6,534 bases of DNA from an uncultured Methanofollis sp. (GCF_937919355.1 NZ_CALFSA010000057.1:1-6534); one strand, 5' to 3'. Numbered from the stretch's first letter, positions 1-6,182 are shown. The notes: generated by a model not told the origin, from the sequence alone. A program made the numbers and translations.

Positions 1-911
1 GCCTCTGCCTCCACCTCTTCGGCGACCACGTCGCCCTCCTCCAGGAAGCGATCGCGGAGTTCCGGGAGACCGGCAGGTTCGAGCCCGACCACCTCCCCGT
101 CGCCCTCCTCACCGTCTACCTCTCCCTCATCGCCGGCGCAAGCCTCGGGCCTGAAGTGGCCGCCATCGACCTCGGCGGCGGCATGGGCACCGCCGCCGGC
201 GACCGCCTGCGGGGCATGGCGAAACGGGTCCGCGACCTCGCGACGGCCGGCATCCTCGGGAGCCTCGTGGGGTTCGGCGTCTACGTCCTCCTCACCGGCC
301 CTGCCGGCGCCCTCTACCCCGTCCCCCCGTACGCCTTCGCCCTCCTCGACCTCGTCTCCGCCGCCGCCCTCGGCCTCCTCGGCGGCGCCGCCGGCGTTGC
401 CTTCATCGCCGCCTACCACGTCCTCCACCGTCTCTTCTCCCCCCTCGCCGGCCGCCACCTCCTCAGGGGCGTGATCGGCGGTGTCGGCCTCGGGATCCTC
501 GGGACCATCGCCCCCGTCGTCCTCTTCTCCGGCCAGACCGAGTTCAGGGAAGTCCTCGCCGGCGGTGCGGCGATGGGCGGACTCATGCTCCTCGCCCTCG
601 TCGGCGTCAAGATCCTCGCCAGCACCTGGTGCATGGCCACCGTCTTCAAGGGCGGCCCCGTCTTCCCCCTCTTCTTCGCCGGCGGCACCCTCGGCATGGC
701 CGTAAACCTCCTCGTCCCCGCCGTCCCCCTCGCCATCGCCGTCCCCGCCGCCATGGCCGGCATGACCGTCGCCGTGCTGAAGGCGCCCTGGGTGGTCGTC
801 CTCCTCGTGGCGATGGTCGTCCTCCAGTGGACAGTCGTCCCGGCCGTCGCCGTCGCCACCGTCGCCGGGTACCTCACGACACGGTGGGCGGTGCTCGTCG
901 AGACAGGGTGA
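1..911 (+). CDS. ClC-family chloride channel/transporter, C-terminal part (5' truncated)
   Basis: The reading frame is open from base 3 to the TGA at 909-911 (302 visible codons), so the gene begins before the window; a GTG at 156 is internal, not the start. ClC proteins are dimeric inner-membrane channels or H+/anion exchangers for chloride and related anions. Two family signatures are visible: GASLGPE at 135-155, which lines up with the GREGP selectivity loop, and GGPVFP at 651-668, which lines up with GxFxP. The rest is a run of hydrophobic helices typical of the fold. The usual gating glutamate of GREGP is leucine here and an acidic residue instead follows the proline, as in the YfeO-like branch of the family. 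Family members usually have about 400-450 residues, so roughly 100-150 N-terminal residues are missing. The 59-bp gap to the next gene contains a separate promoter. The family is fairly certain; the ion and mechanism are not. Confidence 0.85.
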   Translation, partial: LCLHLFGDHVALLQEAIAEFRETGRFEPDHLPVALLTVYLSLIAGASLGPEVAAIDLGGGMGTAAGDRLRGMAKRVRDLATAGILGSLVGFGVYVLLTGPAGALYPVPPYAFALLDLVSAAALGLLGGAAGVAFIAAYHVLHRLFSPLAGRHLLRGVIGGVGLGILGTIAPVVLFSGQTEFREVLAGGAAMGGLMLLALVGVKILASTWCMATVFKGGPVFPLFFAGGTLGMAVNLLVPAVPLAIAVPAAMAGMTVAVLKAPWVVVLLVAMVVLQWTVVPAVAVATVAGYLTTRWAVLVETG

Positions 912-935
912 GGCGGACCGACAGGCACACGGAGA

Positions 936-946
936 TACATTTTAAT
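936..946 (+). promoter_or_regulatory. Archaeal TATA-like promoter of the pLGIC gene
   Basis: TACATTTTAAT is an AT-rich island in a very GC-rich gap. Its centre lies about 29 bases before the ATG at 971. Archaeal transcription usually starts about 25 bases after the TATA centre, which predicts a start near 967 and an almost leaderless mRNA. There is no Shine-Dalgarno sequence before the ATG (the preceding bases are CTTCCCC), which agrees with leaderless translation. Confidence 0.5.
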
Positions 947-970
947 CCCGGCCCCTGTATCCACTTCCCC

Positions 971-2788
971 ATGGCCGACCCGGGGAGAGCGCTGGCATAT
1001 CTCTTCATGGCCCTCGCGCTCCTGACCGTCCCCGCTTCCGCCGGGCCCCAGGTCCTCGCCGGCACGATCGAGAACGATGCCGTCGCCGTCTACAGTCTCC
1101 CCGGCCTTGAGGCCGGCGAGACCCTCACCGTCGCCATGAACCGGACCTCGGGAAACCTCGACCCCTTCCTCGCCATCGGCGGCCCCGAAGTGCTGGAGGA
1201 AGAGTTCAGGGAGAGATACGACCGGACAGTCGAGACCGCCCTCGCCCATGCCACCGACCCCCTCGTCGCCATCCCCGCGATCGCCGACGACCTCTTCTAT
1301 GCGTGGGACGACGACAGCGGCACAGGCTATGCCGCCGCCCTCACCTGGACTGTCCCGGAGAGCGGCGACTACGTCCTCCTCGCCGCCGGGACCCCCATGG
1401 AAGACACCTCGGGCGACTATGAGGTCACCCTCGACGTCACCCCCCCGCGGCGGGAGGGCGGGGTCGCCGTCCCTGACAGGCTGACCGGCCGCGTCGGCGT
1501 CGCCGAAGTGACCGGCACACTCACGGCGAACAGGACCTCGACCTTCTTCACCCTCGCCGACCTCTTCCCCGGCGACACCGTCTACGCGTATATCGAGACG
1601 ACCGGCGGCGACCTCGCCCCCGCCCCCGCCCTCGTCCTCGCCGACTACGGCGACAAACCCGTCAGGAGCGCCAACCTCCTTGCGCCCGCAAAGAACGCCT
1701 CCCTCCAGTACACCGCAGACTCGGAGACGCGGGGGAGCAGACTGACCGTCTCCCGCAACCCCGCCGCCGACCCCGCGGCGGAGAGCAGTTACCGCCTCCT
1801 CGTCGGCCTCAACGAACCCGCCGTCCTCGCCGGCACCGCCGGACCCGGCGGCAGGACCGTCATACTCCCGCCCATCGTCGTAAAAGCCGCCGTCGAACTG
1901 GACCAGATCACCGACGTCGACCAGAAGAGCGAGAACTACGGCGTCGTCGCAAACCTCATGTTCACCTGGAAAGACCCCGCCCTCGCCTTCAGCCCCGACA
2001 CCTGCCACTGTCCCTACAAGATCTACCGGAGCGTCGAAGACTTCGTCAAGGCCGAAGGGACGCGGTGGCCCGAATTTTCCATCAACAACCAGCAGGGGAA
2101 CCGCTGGACCCAGAACAGGCTCGTCCAGGTCTTCCCCGACGGTACGGCCACCTACTTCGAGCGCTTCTGGGTGACCCTCCAGGCCCCTGAGTTCGATTTC
2201 CGGGCCTTCCCCTTCGACACCCAGCACTTCTTCCTCAGGGTCGACGCCCTGTACCCCGAGGAATACTTCGTCTACGCCGACTGGGAAGGGCGGACCGTCG
2301 TCGGCACGCAACTCGGCGAGGAGGAGTGGTACATCACGCGGTACTGGACCAACGTCACCTCCACGCGGATCGAGAACACCTTCTCCCGGTTCTCCTTCGA
2401 CTTCGAGGCACAGCGCCACCTCACCTACTACATCTTCCGGATCTTCGCCCCGGTCCTCATCCTGATCCTCCTCGCCTGGGTGACCTTCCTGCTCAGGGAC
2501 TACGGGAAGAGGGCCGACGTGGCGAGCGCCAACCTCCTCCTCTTCATCGCCTTCAACTTCACGATCGCAGGCGACCTGCCGCGCCTCGGCTACCGCACCT
2601 TCCTGGACTCGGTCATGATCACCACCTTCATTGTCAGCGGCCTCGTCGTGATCTACAACCTCTACCTGAAATGGCTCGCCACCCTCGAGCAGAAGGAGAC
2701 CGCCGAGAAGATCGACAGGGTGATGGTCTGGTTCTACCCCTTCGCCTACCTCATCGGCCTCGTGGTCATGATCTGGATCGCCCCGTGA
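971..2788 (+). CDS. Pentameric ligand-gated ion channel (Cys-loop receptor homologue) with two N-terminal PPC-like domains
   Basis: This 605-residue protein should form a homopentameric gated channel in the cytoplasmic membrane. Residues 1-24 read as a signal peptide (Arg6, hydrophobic core, ASA before Gly25). Residues about 26-150 resemble a bacterial pre-peptidase C-terminal (PPC) beta domain, with an NLDPFL strand, a WDDDSGTG turn and a PESGDYVLL strand. Residues about 165-295 look like a second, more diverged copy. Residues about 300-485 are the ligand-binding domain, with Trp366-Pro367 and Asn372 of loop D and the conserved FPFD at 413-416. Four helices follow: M1 about 486-508, pore-lining M2 about 514-533 ending in LP (536-537), M3 about 544-568 and M4 584-605, with a short M3-M4 loop as in other prokaryotic members. 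The M2 string IAFN is shared with GLIC. Most prokaryotic pLGICs lack the extra N-terminal domains; DeCLIC is a described exception. The ATG at 971 is chosen because it gives the signal peptide and fits the TATA element. The ligand is unknown. Confidence 0.92.
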   Translation: MADPGRALAYLFMALALLTVPASAGPQVLAGTIENDAVAVYSLPGLEAGETLTVAMNRTSGNLDPFLAIGGPEVLEEEFRERYDRTVETALAHATDPLVAIPAIADDLFYAWDDDSGTGYAAALTWTVPESGDYVLLAAGTPMEDTSGDYEVTLDVTPPRREGGVAVPDRLTGRVGVAEVTGTLTANRTSTFFTLADLFPGDTVYAYIETTGGDLAPAPALVLADYGDKPVRSANLLAPAKNASLQYTADSETRGSRLTVSRNPAADPAAESSYRLLVGLNEPAVLAGTAGPGGRTVILPPIVVKAAVELDQITDVDQKSENYGVVANLMFTWKDPALAFSPDTCHCPYKIYRSVEDFVKAEGTRWPEFSINNQQGNRWTQNRLVQVFPDGTATYFERFWVTLQAPEFDFRAFPFDTQHFFLRVDALYPEEYFVYADWEGRTVVGTQLGEEEWYITRYWTNVTSTRIENTFSRFSFDFEAQRHLTYYIFRIFAPVLILILLAWVTFLLRDYGKRADVASANLLLFIAFNFTIAGDLPRLGYRTFLDSVMITTFIVSGLVVIYNLYLKWLATLEQKETAEKIDRVMVWFYPFAYLIGLVVMIWIAP

Positions 2789-2841
2789 CCGCGGGGAGAT
2801 TCCGGGATATCGCCCGTGCGCCGTCGCCGCCCGGGGATAGA

Positions 2842-2850
2842 CTTTATACC
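2842..2850 (+). promoter_or_regulatory. Archaeal TATA box of the P-type ATPase gene
   Basis: CTTTATACC is a good match to the archaeal TATA consensus and stands out in the GC-rich 116-bp gap between the two genes. The expected transcription start is near 2870-2873, giving a 5' leader of about 32-35 bases that includes a hairpin and a Shine-Dalgarno site. This points to independent transcription of the ATPase gene, although read-through from the channel gene is possible because no clear terminator lies between them. Confidence 0.65.
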
Positions 2851-2874
2851 GCGGCAAGCGTCCAGGGAGTGTGA

Positions 2875-2894
2875 TCCGCACACGGTGCGGAGGG
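2875..2894 (+). promoter_or_regulatory. 5'-leader hairpin overlapping the ATPase ribosome-binding site
   Basis: TCCGCAC (2875-2881) and GTGCGGA (2885-2891) are perfect 7-base complements with a 3-base loop. The Shine-Dalgarno string GGAGGG lies at 2889-2894, ten bases before the GTG at 2905, so its first three bases sit in the 3' arm. The site supports the GTG start. If transcription starts near 2870-2873, the hairpin would form at the very 5' end of the mRNA and could restrict ribosome access or protect the end. The repeat is seen directly; the regulatory role is inferred. Confidence 0.55.
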
Positions 2895-2904
2895 ACGAAA
2901 GGCC

Positions 2905-5613
2905 GTGAGAGACACGTCAGAACCCCCTGCGGGCGTGCCCTGGCACTCCCTGTCCATCGAGGACGTCCACACGCGACTCGGCACCAGCGGCCGCGGCCTC
3001 TCGCGGGAGGAAGTCGCCCGACGGCAGGAACGCGACGGCCCGAACGCCCTGCCCGCGGCGAGGCCCCCCGGAATCTCCGGGATAGTCCTCCACCAGGTGA
3101 AAAGCCCTCTCATCTATATCCTCCTCATCGCCGGGGTCATCTCCGTGCTGATCGGCGACATCAAGGACGCCGCGTTCATCATCCTCGTCGTCGTCATCAA
3201 TGCCGTCATCGGGGCGGTCCAGGAGTGGAAGGCCGAACAGAGCGCCCTGGAACTCCAGGGTCTCCTCCGGGTGACCGCCCGCGTCCGGCGGGACGACCGC
3301 TGGCAGACCGTCCCTGCCGAGGAACTCGTCGTCGGCGACCTCGTACTCATGGACACGGGCAACCGCGTCCCCGCCGACATCAGGCTCCTGCACGCGGCCA
3401 ACCTGACCGTCGACGAGTCTCTCCTCACCGGCGAGTCGGCGGCGGTTCAGAAAGCCGTCGGTGTCCTGGACGAAGACACCCCGGTGAGCGACCGGACCAA
3501 CATGGCCTATGCGGGGAGCACTGTCGTGACAGGCCGCGGCTGCGGAGCGGTGACCGGGACCGGCACCGTGACCGAGGTGGGGTCGATCGCCCGTGCCGTC
3601 TCCGGGACCGAATCGGCAAAGCCGCCGCTCCTGATCAGGATGGAAGATTTCTCCCGGAAGGTTGGCCTCCTGATCGTCGCCGCAAGCCTCGTGATGGCCC
3701 TCGCCGCCCTTTCGAGGGGCGTCCCGCCGGTGGAGGTCTTCTTCCTGGCCGTCGCCCTGGTGGTCGCGGCCATCCCCGAGGGCCTCCCCGTGGCCATCAC
3801 CGTCGCTCTCTCCATCGCCTCATCCCGGATGGCCCGGCGCAACGTCATTGTGCGCAAACTTGCCGCCGTCGAGAGTCTGGGGAGTTGCACCACCATCGCC
3901 ACCGACAAGACCGGGACCCTGACCGTCAACGAGCAGACCGCACGGGTCGTCGTCGTCCCGCCGGGCGAGCGGGTCGAGGCGAGCGGCGCCGGTTACACCC
4001 CGGACGGTGCGGTGCCCCCCCTCCCCCCGGCCCTCGCCGCCGCCGTGCGGCACCTCGCCCGGACCGCGGTGATCTGCAACGGAGGCTCTCTCTACCAGGA
4101 AGACGGCCGCTGGGTGCACTATGGCGATGCGATGGACGTGGCACTCCTCACCCTGGCGTACAAGACCGGACTCGACCCGGACAGGGTCAGGAACTCCGTC
4201 CGGGTGGTCGCCGAGGTCCCTTTCGAATCCGAGCGCATGTATGCCGCGGTCTATTATCGTGACATCGGGGACACCGCCGACACCCGTCCCGGCGTCGCCG
4301 TGAAAGGGGCGCTGGAGGTGGTCCTCCCGTACTGCGCCACCATGACCACGGCCGACGGGCCTGTCCCCCTCGACGCCGCCACCGTCGACGAGTCGTTCGG
4401 GTGGTTGATGGAGAACGGGTATCGCGTCCTGGCCGTGGCCGACGGCCGGGTCCCGTCGCCGCCGGAGGGTGCGCCCGACCTCCCGGCCGCGGCCCCGTCC
4501 CTCTCCCTCCTCGGCCTTGTCGGGTTCATCGACCCCCTCAGACCCGACGTGAAGGAGGCAGTCGGTGTGGCCCACGGTGCCGGCATCGACGTGGTGATGA
4601 TCACCGGCGACCATCCCCGGACCGCGCTCGCCATCGCCCGCGACCTCGATATCGCCCGGTCTGAGGACGAGGTGATGACAGGCCGGCAGATGGACGAGAT
4701 GGGAGGCCCCGGATCCCCGTCGGTCGCCGCCGCCATCGGTCGCACCCGCGTCTTCGCCCGCGTGAGTCCTGTCCAGAAGATGGAGATCGTGGACGCTCTC
4801 GTCGGCCGCGGCCACTTCGTTGCCGTCACCGGCGACGGCGTCAACGACGCCCCGGCCCTCAGGCGGGCGAACATCGGGGTGGCCATGGGGTCGGGGACAG
4901 ACGTTGCGAAGGACACCGCCGCCCTGATCGTCACCGACGACACTTTCTCCTCCATCGTCGCCGGGGTCGAGGAGGGGCGGTTCGCCTACGACAACATACG
5001 GAAAGTGACCTACCTCCTCATCTCCGCCGGCCTCTCCGAGGTGGTCCTCTTCATCCTGGCCCTCCTTGCCGGCCTGCCCATCCCCCTCCTTGCCGTGCAA
5101 CTGCTGTGGCTGAACCTTGTCACGAACGGCATCCAGGGGGTCGCCCTCGCCTTCGAGGCCGGCGAGGAAGGTGCGATGCAGAGGAGGCCGCGTGACCCTG
5201 CAGAAGGCATTTTCAACGGCCTGATGGTGAGGGAGACCCTCCTCTCCGGCATGACCGTCGGTGTCGCGGCGTTCTCCGCCTTCTGGTGGTTGACCGCCAG
5301 CGGCGTCGAGGAGACGATGGCCCGGAACCTGCTCCTCCTCCTGATGGTCCTCTTCGGGAACTTCCATGCCTTCAACTGCCGTTCCGAGTACCGCTCTCTC
5401 TTCAGGGTCCCGCTCCGGGACAACACGGTGCTGGTCCTCGGCGTGGTCCTGATGCAGGGCCTGCACATCCTCTCCCTCCACGTCCCCGTGATGCAGGACC
5501 TCCTCGGCCTTGCGCCGGTGACCCTGGAGCAGTGGTCTGCCTGCCTTGCCGTCGCCGCCGTCGTCGTCGTGATGGAAGCGTTCAAGTTTTTCCGGAGGGG
5601 GAACGAGACATGA
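2905..5613 (+). CDS. P2-type cation-transporting P-type ATPase
   Basis: This 902-residue pump would couple ATP hydrolysis to cation movement across the cytoplasmic membrane. In order it has an N-terminal cation-ATPase domain (PWHSL near residue 12), M1-M2 (about 68-113), the actuator domain with TGE at 175-177, M3-M4 (about 253-305) with PEGLP at 291-295, the phosphorylation motif DKTGTLT with catalytic Asp334, an ATP-binding domain with KGA at 467-469, TGD at 567-569, the hinge TGDGVND at 642-648, and M5-M10 (about 703-898). PEGLP places it with P2 pumps rather than heavy-metal P1B or KdpB pumps, and the length is normal. Aligned by eye to SERCA, Glu292, Glu712, Asn737 and Thr740 keep cation-ligand positions, but Asp800 is Asn741, Asn768 is Gly709 and Glu908 is Gly818. 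Calcium specificity should therefore not be assumed; Na+, K+ or H+ are possible. GTG start with Shine-Dalgarno; stop TGA at 5611-5613. Confidence 0.95.
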   Translation: MRDTSEPPAGVPWHSLSIEDVHTRLGTSGRGLSREEVARRQERDGPNALPAARPPGISGIVLHQVKSPLIYILLIAGVISVLIGDIKDAAFIILVVVINAVIGAVQEWKAEQSALELQGLLRVTARVRRDDRWQTVPAEELVVGDLVLMDTGNRVPADIRLLHAANLTVDESLLTGESAAVQKAVGVLDEDTPVSDRTNMAYAGSTVVTGRGCGAVTGTGTVTEVGSIARAVSGTESAKPPLLIRMEDFSRKVGLLIVAASLVMALAALSRGVPPVEVFFLAVALVVAAIPEGLPVAITVALSIASSRMARRNVIVRKLAAVESLGSCTTIATDKTGTLTVNEQTARVVVVPPGERVEASGAGYTPDGAVPPLPPALAAAVRHLARTAVICNGGSLYQEDGRWVHYGDAMDVALLTLAYKTGLDPDRVRNSVRVVAEVPFESERMYAAVYYRDIGDTADTRPGVAVKGALEVVLPYCATMTTADGPVPLDAATVDESFGWLMENGYRVLAVADGRVPSPPEGAPDLPAAAPSLSLLGLVGFIDPLRPDVKEAVGVAHGAGIDVVMITGDHPRTALAIARDLDIARSEDEVMTGRQMDEMGGPGSPSVAAAIGRTRVFARVSPVQKMEIVDALVGRGHFVAVTGDGVNDAPALRRANIGVAMGSGTDVAKDTAALIVTDDTFSSIVAGVEEGRFAYDNIRKVTYLLISAGLSEVVLFILALLAGLPIPLLAVQLLWLNLVTNGIQGVALAFEAGEEGAMQRRPRDPAEGIFNGLMVRETLLSGMTVGVAAFSAFWWLTASGVEETMARNLLLLLMVLFGNFHAFNCRSEYRSLFRVPLRDNTVLVLGVVLMQGLHILSLHVPVMQDLLGLAPVTLEQWSACLAVAAVVVVMEAFKFFRRGNET

Positions 5614-5658
5614 CCGCCGGCAGGGTGTGCCGGGCGAAAAAAAGTTTCACGCCGGCGG
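5614..5658. terminator. Inverted repeat and A7 tract after the ATPase gene (possible terminator region)
   Basis: CCGCCGGC (5614-5621), directly after the stop codon, is exactly complementary to GCCGGCGG (5651-5658), with 29 bases between. The interval contains seven A residues at 5637-5643, which read as a T7 tract on the minus strand and could end leftward transcription from the AT-rich region. The loop is long and the + strand has no T run right after the stem, so termination of the ATPase mRNA here is uncertain. Confidence 0.3.
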
Positions 5659-5683
5659 AGAGGGCAGGCTTTCCTCCCCCCTC

Positions 5684-5704
5684 GGGATTTTTAGCCAAAA
5701 TCCC
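5684..5704. terminator. Short perfect hairpin at the composition boundary, candidate terminator
   Basis: GGGATTTT (5684-5691) and AAAATCCC (5697-5704) are perfect 8-base complements around the loop TAGCC. A T5 run (5688-5692) lies in the 5' arm, and several pyrimidine-rich stretches with T runs follow, such as GATTTTTC near 5737-5744, compatible with archaeal T-rich termination. It lies 70 bases after the ATPase stop and exactly where GC-rich DNA gives way to AT-rich DNA, so it could also mark the edge of an inserted segment. No matching terminal repeat is visible elsewhere in the window. Confidence 0.4.
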
Positions 5705-5742
5705 ATTGTCTTCTTGACTTTCTAAGGCCACCAGCGATTTTT

Positions 5743-6000
5743 CTAACCTTCTTGAAGTCTTTGACGCTCGTTAAAACCTACGAGCAATGGAAACTCAGAA
5801 CTTTGCCTGCTTTGGATATCTTTGATATAGAGGTTATCCCAAAACATCACTTTGTTGGTGAACGAAGGGTAGATAGATAAATCGGCAACTGTTCTTAAAA
5901 TCCGATGGATTTTTGGGCCATGCTCCCTGTAAATACTCCAAGAAAACCTATACTCAACCAGTGCGATGATACCCTTTGTGGATATCTTTGTGCGAAACAC
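5743..6000 (-). CDS. Doubtful small ORF of unknown function (possible gene remnant)
   Basis: An 85-codon frame runs leftward from a GTG at 6000 to TAG at 5745-5743, with an in-frame TAG just upstream at 6015-6013, so it cannot be longer at its 5' end. The product is hydrophobic and aromatic with basic residues (for example EYRFSW and YPSFTNKVMFW) and has no family motif I recognise. There is no Shine-Dalgarno site and only a weak TATA-like string. Beyond the stop, another minus-strand frame (5777 to TAA at 5693-5691) encodes a very basic tail with the string KKVRKIAGGLRKSRR. The two could be pieces of one gene split by a frameshift. It may equally be non-coding. An alternative + strand frame, open from 5695 to TAA 5878-5880, lacks a good start. 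Confidence 0.25.
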   Translation of the reverse strand: MFRTKISTKGIIALVEYRFSWSIYREHGPKIHRILRTVADLSIYPSFTNKVMFWDNLYIKDIQSRQSSEFPLLVGFNERQRLQEG

Positions 6001-6017
6001 GCTTACAGTGTTCTAAT

Positions 6018-6069
6018 ACAGAGCACGGCATATGTCTTTTTTGTCTCATAGACGGCATGTGTGCTCTGT
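6018..6069. repeat. Inverted repeat ACAGAGCAC/GTGCTCTGT with internal direct repeat
   Basis: ACAGAGCAC (6018-6026) and GTGCTCTGT (6061-6069) are perfect 9-base complements. Outside them AATACA (6015-6020) and TGTATT (6072-6077) can extend the pairing across a bulge. Inside, ACGGCATATGT (6025-6035) recurs as ACGGCATGTGT (6052-6062) with one change, 27 bases apart. GTGCTCT occurs a second time at 6081-6087, 20 bases after the first. This is the left part of a repeat-rich control region between two oppositely oriented frames. Confidence 0.55.
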
Positions 6070-6075
6070 TTTGTA

Positions 6076-6091
6076 TTGTAGTGCTCTACAA
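6076..6091. repeat. Small palindrome TTGTAG/CTACAA
   Basis: TTGTAG (6076-6081) and CTACAA (6086-6091) are perfect complements around TGCT. It contains the second copy of GTGCTCT. A dyad this size could be a dimeric regulator site, but it is short enough to occur by chance in AT-rich DNA. Confidence 0.35.
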
Positions 6092-6093
6092 AT

Positions 6094-6144
6094 ACGGTAT
6101 AGTCACTAAGACTTACAAAAATTGTAAATAACTGTCTATACCGT
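6094..6144. repeat. Nested inverted repeat (12-base arms with an inner palindrome)
   Basis: ACGGTATAGTCA (6094-6105) pairs with TGTCTATACCGT (6133-6144) at 11 of 12 positions. Centred between them, TTACAA (6113-6118) and TTGTAA (6122-6127) form a second stem with a loop of three A. The whole 51-base block can fold into one hairpin with an internal loop. The outer arm shares GTCTATAC (6134-6141) with the next palindrome downstream (6156-6163), a spacing of 22 bases or about two helical turns. It could be a folded DNA site, an RNA structure or an operator. Confidence 0.5.
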
Positions 6145-6151
6145 GATTACA

Positions 6152-6171
6152 GAGAGTCTATACAGACTCTC
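6152..6171 (+). promoter_or_regulatory. Perfect palindrome overlapping the likely TATA box of the downstream gene
   Basis: GAGAGTCT (6152-6159) and AGACTCTC (6164-6171) are exact complements around ATAC. The centre reads TCTATAC, a plausible archaeal TATA element about 23 bases before the ATG at 6183, which would make the mRNA leaderless or nearly so. A dyad over the TATA box is the usual layout for repression by blocking TBP/TFB, so an autoregulated gene is possible. The palindrome is seen directly; the operator role is inferred. Confidence 0.45.
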
Positions 6172-6182
6172 AATGTTTCGAG

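Noticed and set aside
629..970. Upstream ATG at 629 as start of the channel gene
   Set aside because: It would add 114 Arg/Pro/His-rich residues overlapping the ClC gene and would bury the signal peptide; ATG 971 fits the promoter and leader.
413..2881. Very long minus-strand open frame (822 codons) opposite the ClC and channel genes
   Set aside because: Its translation is a Gly/Asp/Glu/Val-rich low-information string. Stop codons are rare opposite GC3-rich genes, and the + strand frames have clear family motifs.
2871..4262. Plus-strand open frame overlapping the ATPase start
   Set aside because: Arg/Pro/Gly-rich shadow; the overlapping frame carries all P-type ATPase motifs.
3820..5481. 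Long minus-strand open frame (553 codons) opposite the ATPase
   Set aside because: Acidic, His/Gly-rich translation with no motif, again explained by high GC at codon third positions.
5695..5880. Plus-strand frame opposite the small minus-strand ORF
   Set aside because: Reads reasonably but has no ATG or GTG start with a promoter or ribosome site, and is short.
6001..6182. CRISPR array, tRNA or box C/D RNA in the repeat-rich gap
   Set aside because: Repeats are short, unequal and inverted rather than regularly spaced direct repeats. No cloverleaf was found and no paired C and D boxes are evident.
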